Positions 35,276 to 43,907 of a stretch of DNA of 64,000 nt are shown here, in pieces. Location of the stretch: assembly GCF_014673215.1 (NCBI RefSeq), contig NZ_JACWMS010000001.1:558001-622000 (forward strand). The letters are read 5' to 3'. The notes below the pieces were generated by a model that had not been told where the DNA came from, searched no databases, and was given only the letters and a program-made list of their open reading frames with translations. Each line of letters opens with the position of its first letter. Position 1 is the first letter of the stretch. This DNA is from Gordonia hankookensis (GTDB taxonomy: Bacteria; Actinomycetota; Actinomycetes; Mycobacteriales; Mycobacteriaceae). The position numbers and the translations under genes were made by a program.

Positions 35276-35827
35276 TCAACTGTCCATTCGCCATGCGCCG
35301 CCGGTGCGGACGAACACAATCCGGCTGTGACGACGGTCCTGAGACCCTTGCCAGAACTCGACACGGTCCGGCACGACACGCCACAGCACCCAATCATCCG
35401 GGTCCACGCGGTTCTGAGCAGCAGTACTTCTGGCTCGCAGATCAGCCAAGCTCTCCTCATGCGATCCCTCGACCACTCTGCCCCGCACCCGAACGGACCG
35501 GACGAGTGGCTGCCACCAGAAGGTGAGCGCAGCGTGCGGGCTCGACGCAAGCTGCTCACCTTTCACGCTCGATCTCGTACTAGCGAATGCCCATCCACGG
35601 ACATCGATCTCCTTCAGCACCAGGACCCGCGCGTCCGGTACACCGCACGGATCAACGGTCGACAGCGTCATCGCGTGCGGCTCGGGCACACCTGAGCTTC
35701 GGGCGACATCAAGCCATTCGAGGAACAGATCCACCGGGTCGCCCGGCAAGCTGTCGAGATCGAGTGGCGGCGCGTCACCCGACAACGAGGGCAGGTCCCG
35801 CAGGAGCAGTCTGGTGTCGATGGTCAT
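35276..35827 (-). CDS. Pyridoxamine 5'-phosphate oxidase family protein
   Basis: A 183-residue FMN split-barrel protein. HAMTLSTVDPCGVPDARVLVLKEIDVRGWAFAS and TFWWQPLVRSVRVRGRV are the FMN-binding strands; the PdxH-type C-terminal dimer region is intact (VEFWQGSQDRRHSRIVFVR). It may oxidise pyridoxamine or pyridoxine phosphate, or belong to the broader PNPOx-like group. It is coupled by ATGA to the higA antitoxin gene, an unusual partner, and lies inside the ~1.2 kb insertion at the ychF end. Confidence 0.82.
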   Translation of the reverse strand: MTIDTRLLLRDLPSLSGDAPPLDLDSLPGDPVDLFLEWLDVARSSGVPEPHAMTLSTVDPCGVPDARVLVLKEIDVRGWAFASTRSSVKGEQLASSPHAALTFWWQPLVRSVRVRGRVVEGSHEESLADLRARSTAAQNRVDPDDWVLWRVVPDRVEFWQGSQDRRHSRIVFVRTGGAWRMDS

Positions 35828-36144
35828 GCGGACTTCAGCGGCGTGATCGCAGCAACCTGATCCCGCAGCGAGCGCCGCTCGAGCCGAAGTTCGTAGTTCG
35901 TCTGTAGGTTCATCCAGAACTCCTCGGATGTCCCGAAGTACCTCGCCAGCCGGATCGCCGTATCCGCGGTGATCCCCCGCTTGCCGTGCACGATCTCGTT
36001 GATCCGTCGCGGCGGCACGCCAATAGATACGGCCAGCTTGTTCTGCGTGATCTCGAAGCCCTCGATGAAGTCCTCCATCAGGATCTCTCCCGGGTGAATC
36101 GGCTCGATCATGTCCTTCTCAGTGGTAGTCGACGAGTTCGACAT
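35824..36144 (-). CDS. higA: HigA-type antitoxin (XRE family)
   Basis: A 106-residue Xre-family antitoxin: HPGEILMEDFIEGFEITQNKLAVSIGVPPRRINEIVHGKRGITADTAIRLARYFGTSEEFWMNLQ is the classic HigA signature. It neutralises the adjacent HigB toxin and represses the operon. The start at 36144 is chosen from an ideal AAGGAGGT site 7 nt upstream, within the higB 3' end (26-bp overlap), giving toxin-first, translationally coupled order as in other higBA loci. Confidence 0.9.
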   Translation of the reverse strand: MSNSSTTTEKDMIEPIHPGEILMEDFIEGFEITQNKLAVSIGVPPRRINEIVHGKRGITADTAIRLARYFGTSEEFWMNLQTNYELRLERRSLRDQVAAITPLKSA

Positions 36145-36400
36145 CTTCTGCACCTCCTTCCGACCAGACGAAACAGATGCGCCACTGCGCGTTCACGCGG
36201 ATGCTGTGCTGTCCACGGCGGTCACCGACCAGGCGCTCCAACCGGTTTCCTGGCGGTATCCGGAGGTCTTCGACGTCCTTCGCCGCATGAACCAGCTCCA
36301 GCTTCCGCAAGGTCGCCCGCTGAACCGTCCGGTCGACGCGCTTGACGTACTGCTCGTGCCAGATCCGCTCGGCTTCTTTGCTGCCGAACGATCTGATCAC
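36119..36400 (-). CDS. higB: HigB-type toxin (RelE/ParE superfamily)
   Basis: A 93-residue toxin with the family pattern MIRSFGSKEAERIWHEQ, RATLRKLELVHAAKDVEDLRIPPGNRLERLVGDRRGQHSIRVNAQWRICFVW. HigB proteins cleave mRNA on the ribosome in a translation-dependent manner. It is first in the operon and starts 12 bp inside the palindrome at 36413-36443. The coding region of the preceding ychF ends within that same palindrome. Confidence 0.9.
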   Translation of the reverse strand: MIRSFGSKEAERIWHEQYVKRVDRTVQRATLRKLELVHAAKDVEDLRIPPGNRLERLVGDRRGQHSIRVNAQWRICFVWSEGGAEDVELVDYH

Positions 36401-36412
36401 AGCAGCATTTTA

Positions 36413-36443
36413 TAACGTATAGCGTCAATAACGCTATACGTTA
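36413..36443. promoter_or_regulatory. higBA operator / palindrome overlapping ychF stop
   Basis: TAACGTATAGCGT and its exact complement flank a 5-nt spacer (31 bp in all). It lies 12 bp before higB, is markedly AT-richer than its surroundings, and its right arm contains the last two codons and the TAG of ychF. HigA binding is the most economical role; it could also be a recombination junction. Confidence 0.75.
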
Positions 36444-37513
36444 AACCGGAACTCCACCACGTCGCCGTCCTGCATGACGTAGTCCTTGCCCTCCATGCGC
36501 ACCTTGCCCGCCGCCTTCGCGGCGGCCATCGTGCCGGCGGTGTCGAGGTCGTCGAAGGAGACGATCTCGGCCTTGATGAAGCCCTTCTCGAAGTCGGTGT
36601 GGATGACGCCTGCCGCCTTGGGTGCGGTGTCGCCGCGATGGATCGTCCAGGCGCGCGACTCCTTGGGTCCCGCGGTCAGATAGGTCTGCAGCCCGAGCGT
36701 GTGGAAGCCGGCGCGGGCCAGTGACCGCAGTCCGGGTTCGGTCTGGCCGATCGAGTCGAGGAGCTCTTGCGCGTCCTCCTCGTCGAGCTCGAGGAGTTCG
36801 CTCTCCACCTTCGCGTCGAGGAAGACGGCGTCGGCAGGCGCGATGGAATCGCGGAGTTCTTGCTTCCGCGCGTCGTCGGTCAGCACCGACTCGTCGGCAT
36901 TGAAGACGTAGAGGAACGGCTTCGCGGTCATCAGGTGGAGTTCGCGAACCGCCGACAGATCGAACGAATCCTTCTGGGAGAACAGCGTCTTGCCCTCGTT
37001 GAGGAGTTCCTGCGCCTTCTGCGTGGCCGCGACGGTCTCGGCGAGATCCTTGTTCTTGCGCGCGTCCTTCTCCAGACGCGGCAAGGCCTTCTCGATGGTC
37101 TGCAGGTCGGCCAGGATCAGCTCGGTCTCGATGACGCCGATGTCCGACAGCGGATCCACCCGGCCGTCGACATGCACCACGTCGTCGTCGGCGAAGACGC
37201 GGACCACCTGACAGATGGCGTCGGCCTCACGGATGTTGGCGAGGAACTGGTTGCCCATGCCCTCGCCTTCGGACGCGCCCTTGACGATTCCGGCGATGTC
37301 GACGAAGGAGACGGTCGCGGGCAGGATGCGTTCGCTGCTGAAGATCTCGGCCAGCCGGTCGAGGCGCTTGTCGGGCAGCTCGACGACGCCGATGTTCGGC
37401 TCGATGGTCGCGAACGGGTAGTTGGCGGCCAGCACGTCGTTGCGGGTCAACGCGTTGAACAGGGTCGACTTACCGACGTTGGGAAGGCCGACGATTCCGA
37501 GGGTGAGACTCAC
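36434..37513 (-). CDS. ychF: Redox-regulated ATPase / GTP-binding protein YchF
   Basis: A 359-residue Obg-family P-loop protein of normal length. GIVGLPNVGKSTLFN is the P-loop, DIAGIVKGASEGEGMGNQFLANIREAD the switch region and YVFNADES the NxxE-like specificity block that makes YchF prefer ATP. The TGS domain ends AAGKVRMEGKDYVMQDGDVVEFRFNV. It associates with ribosomes and dampens the oxidative stress response. The last two codons and stop are supplied by the palindrome of the inserted higBA segment. Confidence 0.96.
   Translation of the reverse strand: MSLTLGIVGLPNVGKSTLFNALTRNDVLAANYPFATIEPNIGVVELPDKRLDRLAEIFSSERILPATVSFVDIAGIVKGASEGEGMGNQFLANIREADAICQVVRVFADDDVVHVDGRVDPLSDIGVIETELILADLQTIEKALPRLEKDARKNKDLAETVAATQKAQELLNEGKTLFSQKDSFDLSAVRELHLMTAKPFLYVFNADESVLTDDARKQELRDSIAPADAVFLDAKVESELLELDEEDAQELLDSIGQTEPGLRSLARAGFHTLGLQTYLTAGPKESRAWTIHRGDTAPKAAGVIHTDFEKGFIKAEIVSFDDLDTAGTMAAAKAAGKVRMEGKDYVMQDGDVVEFRFNV
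36438..36458 (-). repeat. ychF 3'-end copy at the insertion boundary
   Basis: The matching partner of 35222-35242 (20/21 identical), here as the live 3' end of ychF. Together the two repeats bound the PNPOx-higA-higB segment. Confidence 0.75.
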
Positions 37514-37613
37514 GGGCGACCAGTCTATCCGCCGCAGGTCGTGGATCGGCGGGCGCCGTCGGTGCCATCGGTGAAAAAGCGGTTGCTGTCGGCGGGTCCT
37601 GGTCCGGGTCGGG

Positions 37614-38849
37614 TCAGGAGCGGGTGGCGGTGCCGGGGTCGTCGGCCGGGGCGTCGGGCGGCGGGTCGTCGTCGGGAACGCTCTTGTGGGCCGTCACCGG
37701 AGTGCCCTCTGGCGGCAGCGACTCCCCGGCGCGCAATGCGATCTGCTCGTTGAGGTACCGCAGCACCACCGCGATGGCCGCGGCGGCGGGCACCGCCAGG
37801 AATGCACCGGTGATTCCGAACAGCGTGCCGCCGAGAGTCACCGCGAGCAGCACGATCACCGCGTGCAGGTCCATGGACTTCGACTGCAGCCACGGCTGCA
37901 ACACGTTTCCCTCGAGCTGTTGGACCGCCAGGATGATCCCCAGCACGATCAGTGCAGTGGTGAGGCCGTTCGACACCAGGGCGATCAACACCGCGAGGGC
38001 GCCCGCGACGAATGCACCGACGATCGGGATGAACCCGCCGAGGAATGTGATCACCACCAGCACTCCGGCGAGCGGCACCTGCAGGATGAACAGGCCGGCA
38101 CCGATCAGGGTCGCATCGACAAAACTCACGATCGCCTGGGTCCGGATGAAGCCGCCGAGACTGGTCCACATGCGGGTCAGCACCTCGCCGACGTGGGTCC
38201 CGGACGGTTTGCCGACCGTGCGGTCGAGCCACGGGATGAACTTCGGCCCGTCCTTGAGGAAGAAGAAGACGAGGATGAGGGCGGTGAACAGCGTGACGAG
38301 AATCGAGGTGGCGGTGCCCACCCCGCTGAACACACCTGCCGCGATACTCGACGCGCTCGACTGCAACTTGTCGGTGACCGTGTTGACGATGTTGTCGAGC
38401 TGTTCGTCTTTGACGTTGAGCGGCGGCCCCTGAATCCAGTCCTGGAGTTTGTGCACACCGTCGGTCGCCCGCGATGCCAGCTCGGGTGCCTGACGCACGA
38501 TGGACGGCACGATCAGACTGATCACCCCGGCCAGCACCCCGACGCCGAGCAGCATCATCACCAGCGATGCCGCCGCGGGCGGGACGCCACGTTTGCGCAT
38601 CCAGCGGACGGGCGGCCACAGCACCGTGCAGACGATGATCGCGAACAGGATCGGCAACAACACGACCCAGAACTTGCCGAGGAGCCAGAACAGGATCCAC
38701 AGCGCCGCGACGACCAGGACGATCTGCAGCGACACGACCGAACTCGCCTTCAGCCCGGTGAGAACCACCCGAGCCCTGGTCGGATATGCGCCGTCGGTGC
38801 CGCTGGCGGGACTGTCCGAGCTGTCCGGCACGCCCGATTCTTCTGTCAC
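37614..38849 (-). CDS. AI-2E family transporter / membrane permease
   Basis: A 411-residue membrane protein with about eight hydrophobic helices, matching the AI-2E (PerM/TqsA-like) group: ILFAIIVCTVLWPPVRWMRKRGVPPAAASLVMML and, near the end, GFIPIVGAFVAGALAVLIALVSNGL and EGNVLQPWLQSKSMDLHAVIVLLAVTLGG. Members export signals, ions or small solutes; the cargo here is unknown. The start is GTG 38849 (MTEESGVPDSS); an upstream ATG at 38888 is possible. Confidence 0.87.
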   Translation of the reverse strand: MTEESGVPDSSDSPASGTDGAYPTRARVVLTGLKASSVVSLQIVLVVAALWILFWLLGKFWVVLLPILFAIIVCTVLWPPVRWMRKRGVPPAAASLVMMLLGVGVLAGVISLIVPSIVRQAPELASRATDGVHKLQDWIQGPPLNVKDEQLDNIVNTVTDKLQSSASSIAAGVFSGVGTATSILVTLFTALILVFFFLKDGPKFIPWLDRTVGKPSGTHVGEVLTRMWTSLGGFIRTQAIVSFVDATLIGAGLFILQVPLAGVLVVITFLGGFIPIVGAFVAGALAVLIALVSNGLTTALIVLGIILAVQQLEGNVLQPWLQSKSMDLHAVIVLLAVTLGGTLFGITGAFLAVPAAAAIAVVLRYLNEQIALRAGESLPPEGTPVTAHKSVPDDDPPPDAPADDPGTATRS

Positions 38850-38930
38850 GCAGAGATCGTCACATACCGGGTCTGCGTCTGGGCCCATCCGCGGGTGTGT
38901 CGGGCCGGACGCGCATCACACTTCGGAGAA

Positions 38931-39257
38931 TCACCCTTGGTGGTGCCGCTTGATTCTGCGTTCGACGTAGCGGACCAGTTCGTTGACCGCCTCGAGCTGC
39001 AAGACGAGTGGCGACATCGGCGCAACCGTTGGCGACGTCGGGCTCGCTTCGCCCGTCGCCTCGGGCGCGACCCGCCGGTCGTGCAACGGCGGCGGCGAGG
39101 GCGGTGCCGCACCCGCCGGTTCCTGCTGCGCTGCGCTCTGGACCGTCTCGGGTCCGTACAGGCCCATCATGATCTCGAGCCCCCACGCCGGGAATTCCGA
39201 CAGCGGGAGTTCGTCGTGCCGACCTCGTTGTCGAGCACCGGTGAACGGTGTGTTCAT
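38931..39257 (-). CDS. Small protein of unknown function
   Basis: A 108-residue frame: an N-terminal ordered part (MNTPFTGARQRGRHDELPLSEFPAWGLEIMMGLYG), a Pro/Ala/Thr-rich linker and a C-terminal amphipathic helix (VLQLEAVNELVRYVERRIKRHHQG). The composition is protein-like and it has no coding competitor on the opposite strand. No family recognised. Confidence 0.55.
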   Translation of the reverse strand: MNTPFTGARQRGRHDELPLSEFPAWGLEIMMGLYGPETVQSAAQQEPAGAAPPSPPPLHDRRVAPEATGEASPTSPTVAPMSPLVLQLEAVNELVRYVERRIKRHHQG

Positions 39258-39375
39258 GGGCTCATCGTGCCAGGAATTGTTATCTACGTCACCAATTTCC
39301 CCAATCCGGCACGCCTCAGACGGCCGTGTCCGATTCCCGCCAGAATCCGTCGGCGATCGGTGTCAGAGTTGTCTG

Positions 39376-41043
39376 GTGACCACGACGATCAGCGTTCCCG
39401 ACACCCTGGACTTCGATCGGTGCTATCGCGCCGTGTCGTCGCGAGACGCACGGTTCGACGGACAGTTCTTCGTCGCCGTGCACACCACCGGGATCTACTG
39501 CCGGCCGTCGTGTCCCGCGCTGACGCCTCGCGCGCAGAACGTGCATTTCGTGCTGACCGCTGCCGCCGCACAACAGGAGGGGTACCGGGCCTGCCGGCGT
39601 TGTGCCCCCGATGCGGTCCCCGGTTCCCCGCGCTGGAACACGGGCGCCGATCTGTCCTCACGCGCCATGCGACTGATCGCCGACGGTGTGGTGGAACGAG
39701 ATGGCGTCGACGGCCTGGCCGCCAGACTGGGCTACACGCCACGGCATCTGAACCGGGTGCTGACCAGCGAACTCGGCGTCGGTCCCCTCGCGCTGGCCCG
39801 GGCACATCGCGCCGCCACCGCGCGGGTCCTGATCCAGTGCACGCCGATGCCCATGGCCGATATCGCCTTCGCCGCCGGCTTCACCAGTGTCCGGCAGTTC
39901 AACGACACCGTCCGGGAGGTCTTCGCCCTCACGCCGAGCCGCCTAAGGAAGTTGCCGTCGCCCAACAGCCGGCCGGAGCAGGGCGCCGTCGGAGAGGTGA
40001 CCCTGCGACTCGCGCACCGGATGCCGCTGGACACCCGCTGGCTGCACTGGTTCCTCTCCGCGCATGCCGTTGCGGGCGGCGAACTGGTGGAGGCCACCAC
40101 CGATGGCTCCTGGCGTTATCGGCGCACGATGCGACTCCCACACGGCCCGGCCCTGGCCACCATCGAACCCGGGCCCGCACACATGATCGCGACCATCACC
40201 CATCTCGACATGCGCGATCTCGGCGTCGCGGTCAACCGCCTCCGGCGGTTGCTCGATCTGGACGCCGACCCGGTCAGCACCGACCTCGCGCTGCGGACCG
40301 ACCCTTCGCTGGCGCCGCTGGTCGACGCCGCGCCGGGCCTGCGGGTCCCCGGGTCGGTGGACCCGACCGAGACCCTGATCCGGACGATGATCGGTCAGCA
40401 GATCAGCGTGAAGGCGGCCCGGCACCATACGACACACCTGGTCGAGACGCTCGGACAGCCGGTGTCGTGGCCGCCCGATGCCGACGCGGAGCACTCGCCC
40501 ACCGCAGGCTGGACGCTGTTTCCCGACGCGGCCACGATCGCCGAGCACGGGCACCGGGTGCTGACCGGGCCCAAGCGCCGCGTCGAGGCCATCCTCGCCG
40601 TCGCCGAGGCCATCGCCGACGGCCGTCTGGACATGCACGCCGGCCGCACGGCCGCCGAACTGCGGGCCGCCTTGATCGAGCTACCCGGGATCGGGGCCTG
40701 GACCGCCGACTACGTGGCGATGCGGGTCACCGGCGAGCCGGACATCCTGCTCGATCGCGACCTCGTCGTCGCACGGGCCGCCACAGAACTGGGTATCGAT
40801 CTGCCCGACGGTGCGCAGGCGTGGTCGCCGTGGCGCTCGTACGCATCGATGCATCTGTGGCGCCACCGGCTGTCGGTGACCGAGCCGATACTGAGCGGAC
40901 CGATCACGAGCGAGCAGACGTCGACGCACCATTCCACGCGGGCCCCGTCCTCAGGATCGCGAATCGCCCGAGCGGCGCAGACGCGGTCGACCCCACCAAC
41001 TCGTCGGCAGCAACTCGACGAGCCTGCAGAAGGAGCACGATGA
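39376..41043 (+). CDS. Ada-AlkA fusion: methyl phosphotriester sensor and 3-methyladenine glycosylase
   Basis: A 555-residue fusion. The N-terminal Ada zinc domain has the four Cys of IYCRPSCPA and YRACRRCAP; the first of these takes methyl groups from DNA phosphotriesters. An AraC-type HTH follows (LAARLGYTPRHLNRVLTSELG, DIAFAAGFTSVRQFNDTVREVF). The C-terminal AlkA domain has TLIRTMIGQQISVKAARHHTTHL and the helix-hairpin-helix LIELPGIGAWTADYVAMR with a catalytic Asp in ILLDRDL. It senses and repairs alkylated DNA and probably activates itself and the coupled ogt gene (ATGA overlap). Start GTG 39376. Confidence 0.93.
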   Translation: MTTTISVPDTLDFDRCYRAVSSRDARFDGQFFVAVHTTGIYCRPSCPALTPRAQNVHFVLTAAAAQQEGYRACRRCAPDAVPGSPRWNTGADLSSRAMRLIADGVVERDGVDGLAARLGYTPRHLNRVLTSELGVGPLALARAHRAATARVLIQCTPMPMADIAFAAGFTSVRQFNDTVREVFALTPSRLRKLPSPNSRPEQGAVGEVTLRLAHRMPLDTRWLHWFLSAHAVAGGELVEATTDGSWRYRRTMRLPHGPALATIEPGPAHMIATITHLDMRDLGVAVNRLRRLLDLDADPVSTDLALRTDPSLAPLVDAAPGLRVPGSVDPTETLIRTMIGQQISVKAARHHTTHLVETLGQPVSWPPDADAEHSPTAGWTLFPDAATIAEHGHRVLTGPKRRVEAILAVAEAIADGRLDMHAGRTAAELRAALIELPGIGAWTADYVAMRVTGEPDILLDRDLVVARAATELGIDLPDGAQAWSPWRSYASMHLWRHRLSVTEPILSGPITSEQTSTHHSTRAPSSGSRIARAAQTRSTPPTRRQQLDEPAEGAR

Positions 41044-41591
41044 CATCCACGATCTCGAACCCCACGACGACCGCCACCGCGGCCACCACCACGGCCCGCT
41101 GGACGTCGGTGCCCACGCCCGACGGCACATTCACCGTCGTCGCCGACGACGCCGATCGCGTCCTGGCCTCGGGCTGGACCGACGACCCGGAGTACCTGGC
41201 CGCGCTCGTCCACCGCTCCATCCGGCCGGACCGGTTGCGACGCGGCCGACTCGACGGGCTCCGTGAACGGGTGGACGCGTACTACGCGGGCACCTTCGAT
41301 GCTCTCGACGCCGTCGAGGTCGTCCAGCATTCGGGCCCGTTCCTCGAGCACGCGTGGTCGGTGCTGCGAACGGTGACGCCCGGCGCACCGGTGACCTACA
41401 CGCAGTTCGCAGAACTCTCCGGCAACCCCGCCGCGATCCGCGGCGCGGCGTCGGCGTGTTCACGCAACGCTGCGGCGTTGTTCGTCCCCTGCCACCGAGT
41501 GCTGCGCAGCGACGGCTCGCTCGGCGGGTTTCGCTACGGCCTCGAGGTGAAGCGCTCACTACTCGACCGTGAGGATCCCGCGGCCGGGTAG
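41040..41591 (+). CDS. ogt: Methylated-DNA--[protein]-cysteine S-methyltransferase
   Basis: A 183-residue suicide methyltransferase. The active site is FVPCHRVLRSDGSLGGFRYGLEVKRSLLDRE, with the Cys that accepts methyl from O6-methylguanine. The helix-turn-helix (VTYTQFAELSGNPAAIRGAASACSRN) uses ACSRN instead of the usual AxxxNP. It is the second gene of an adaptive-response operon, coupled by 4 bp to the Ada-AlkA fusion. Confidence 0.92.
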   Translation: MTSTISNPTTTATAATTTARWTSVPTPDGTFTVVADDADRVLASGWTDDPEYLAALVHRSIRPDRLRRGRLDGLRERVDAYYAGTFDALDAVEVVQHSGPFLEHAWSVLRTVTPGAPVTYTQFAELSGNPAAIRGAASACSRNAAALFVPCHRVLRSDGSLGGFRYGLEVKRSLLDREDPAAG

Positions 41592-41648
41592 CGATCCGGC
41601 TCCGCCGGCGATCGCGGGTGTGGTCCACTGTCGGACCCGTCGAGCACC

Positions 41649-42854
41649 ATGACGGCCATGAACACCTCAGTGATCCTCGCCCTGATCGCCGGCGTGATCC
41701 TCGGCGGGCTGGTCGGGTGGCTCGCGCACGCGTCGCGGTCCGCCGCCGCCCTCGCCGCTGCGAGGGCCGAACTGCACTCCGTGCGGGCCGCGCACGATCT
41801 CGCAGCCCGTTCACTCTCGTCGGCGAGCGAGGATGCGGCGCGGCGCCAATCCTCGGCCATCGGCACGCAGGTCGCACACATCGTCGACCCGCTCAGGGCC
41901 GTGCTCGGCCAGCTCTCCGACGAGTTGCGTCGAACCGAACACCATCGGATCAGCGCGTACTCAGGTCTCACCGAGCAGGTGCGGGGTATGCACGCCGTGT
42001 CGACGCAACTGACCGACCAGACCAGGCAGCTGGCCAATGCCCTGCACACACCTCAGGTCCGCGGTCGGTGGGGCGAGCTGCAACTCGAGCGGGTGGTCGA
42101 GCTGGCCGGGATGACGCGGCACTGCGACTTCTCGACGCAGGTGTCCGCGGACGGGTCGTCGGGGCCGGTGCGGCCGGACATGGTGGTCCACCTCGCGGGT
42201 GACCGGAACATCGTGGTGGACGCCAAGGTGCCGCTGCAGTCGTATCTCGCCGCCATCGAGGAGCCGGACCCGGCGACCGCCGACCGGCTGCTCGGCGAAC
42301 ATGCCCGGGCCGTCCGCTCCCACATCACGCAGCTGTCGTCGAAGGCGTATTGGTCGGCTTTCGACAACACCCCGGAGATGGTGGTGCTGTTCGTACCGAG
42401 TGATCCGGTGCTCGAGGCCGCGGTCCGTGCCGACGGAGAGCTCATCGAGTTCGGTTTCGGCAAGAACGTGGTCCTCACCACTCCGTCGACCCTCATCGCC
42501 CTGCTGCGCACCGTCGCGCTCGGCTGGCGGCACGACGCGATGGCGCGCGATGCCGCTGTGATCCATCAGCTCGGGACCGAACTGCACCATCGTCTCGGCG
42601 GCGTGCTCGGCCACCTCGACCGGCTGGGCGGGTCGTTGCGCCGCGCCGTCGAATCCTTCAACTCGACGGTCGGTGCAGTCGATGCTCGCGTAGGCGTCAC
42701 AGCTCGCAAACTGGCCGAATTGGACGCCCTCCAGGGTGAGCCGCAGCACAATTCCACCGCCCCGATCGACATCACCGTCCGCACTGCGGGAGGCATCCGG
42801 ACCAGCGACGACACATCCGAAACGGGGCAATGGGCAACATCACCCGGTGGTTAA
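41649..42854 (+). CDS. rmuC: DNA recombination protein RmuC
   Basis: A 401-residue protein with an N-terminal membrane helix (SVILALIAGVILGGLVGWLAH), a coiled coil (about 60-130) and the RmuC nuclease-like core: VRGRWGELQLERVVELAGMTRHCDFSTQ, RPDMVVHLAGDRNIVVDAKVPLQSYLAA and VVLFVPSDPVLEAA. RmuC limits recombination between short inverted repeats. The stop lies in a GGTTAAC/GTTAACC repeat that is part of the next gene's promoter. ATG 41658 is an alternative start. Confidence 0.9.
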   Translation: MTAMNTSVILALIAGVILGGLVGWLAHASRSAAALAAARAELHSVRAAHDLAARSLSSASEDAARRQSSAIGTQVAHIVDPLRAVLGQLSDELRRTEHHRISAYSGLTEQVRGMHAVSTQLTDQTRQLANALHTPQVRGRWGELQLERVVELAGMTRHCDFSTQVSADGSSGPVRPDMVVHLAGDRNIVVDAKVPLQSYLAAIEEPDPATADRLLGEHARAVRSHITQLSSKAYWSAFDNTPEMVVLFVPSDPVLEAAVRADGELIEFGFGKNVVLTTPSTLIALLRTVALGWRHDAMARDAAVIHQLGTELHHRLGGVLGHLDRLGGSLRRAVESFNSTVGAVDARVGVTARKLAELDALQGEPQHNSTAPIDITVRTAGGIRTSDDTSETGQWATSPGG

Positions 42855-42888
42855 CAGTTTTCGGGGGGTTAACCGGTACCGTCTAGAT

Positions 42889-43896
42889 GTGTCTTCTGCC
42901 CCGCAACAGCGATCAGCGGTACCGCTGGATCAGCAATCCGTGCTGCCGACGGTCCGCGGCCTCCCGTGGTGGGGCGGCGTGCTGGTGGCCACCGTCATCA
43001 CGGGTATCGGTGCGGCGATCGATGCGAGCAACACCGACGCCCTCGGCGGCATCTTCAAGTTCTGCTATCTGGTCGGCTGCGTCGTCGCAGCGCTCGCCGT
43101 GCGGCGACGCGCATTGTTCACCGCCGCGGCCCAGCCGCCCCTCATCGCGTTCCTCGTCGGTGTCATCACGCTCTATGGCCTCAACTCCGACCAGGCCTCG
43201 TCCGGCCTGAAGAGCCTCATCTTCAAGGTCCTGCTCCCGATTGCCGACGCCTTCCCCTGGATGCTGCTGACGTTCTTGGTGACCCTCGGTCTCGTCGTGG
43301 CGCGGTGGTACCTCACCCGCGACCGCTCCACCGGCATCGGTCTCCGGCGATCGAAGGGATCGACGCCGAAGCCCAGCCCCGCCACGACCGCCGACCGCCG
43401 ACCGCGTACCGCCACCAAGCGCGCCGCTCGTCCGGCCGCGACCAAGGCTCGGCCTGCCGAATCCGGCGACCGGAGAAAGCCTGCTTCCGCCGCGCAGAAG
43501 TCTCGCCAGCCACGTCCGGCCCCGGAAGGCGCGGCCGACGGTGCCGGTGTCCCGAAGGGTCAGAAGGTCGTCGACGAACCGGCCACCCGCGCGGCCGCCC
43601 CGACCAAACGCTCCGAGGGCGGCAAGCGGGCGGCTGCCGACCGGCCGCAGGCAACCAAGCGCCGCGCGACAGCGGGCGCAGTACAACGGGCCGAGGCCGG
43701 CGAGCTCATCGGCCCCGGCGAGGAGTCGATCGGCGAGACGATCGCGCCGCCGGCCACCCAGGCCCGACCCACCGCCGGTGCGGCAGCCCGTCGACGGTCA
43801 CCGTCGTCGGCGGCCGATCACGCTCGCTACGAGTCGGCCACACCGCAGCCGTCGGCCTCGCGCTATCCGTCGACCCGCGCGCGCAATCGAGGCTGA
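42889..43896 (+). CDS. DUF6542 membrane protein with basic Ala/Lys/Arg-rich tail
   Basis: A 335-residue protein. The DUF6542-like N-terminus (RGLPWWGGVLVATVITGIGAAIDASNTDALGG, about four helices to residue 130) is followed by a ~200-residue disordered tail rich in Lys, Arg, Pro and Ala, resembling histone-like tails. GTG 42889 follows TACCGT...TAGAT closely, so it is probably a leaderless start; an inverted GGTTAAC/GTTAACC pair (42849-42874) lies in the promoter. Function unknown. Confidence 0.72.
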   Translation: MSSAPQQRSAVPLDQQSVLPTVRGLPWWGGVLVATVITGIGAAIDASNTDALGGIFKFCYLVGCVVAALAVRRRALFTAAAQPPLIAFLVGVITLYGLNSDQASSGLKSLIFKVLLPIADAFPWMLLTFLVTLGLVVARWYLTRDRSTGIGLRRSKGSTPKPSPATTADRRPRTATKRAARPAATKARPAESGDRRKPASAAQKSRQPRPAPEGAADGAGVPKGQKVVDEPATRAAAPTKRSEGGKRAAADRPQATKRRATAGAVQRAEAGELIGPGEESIGETIAPPATQARPTAGAAARRRSPSSAADHARYESATPQPSASRYPSTRARNRG

Positions 43897-43907
43897 CAGC
43901 ACTCACG

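Noticed and set aside
37686..41591. Very long 1301-residue plus-strand open frame
   Set aside because: Its first two thirds are antisense to the AI-2E transporter and out of frame with the Ada-AlkA gene; composition is Arg/His/Gly noise typical of high-GC shadows. Only the last part (41040-41591, ogt) is real.
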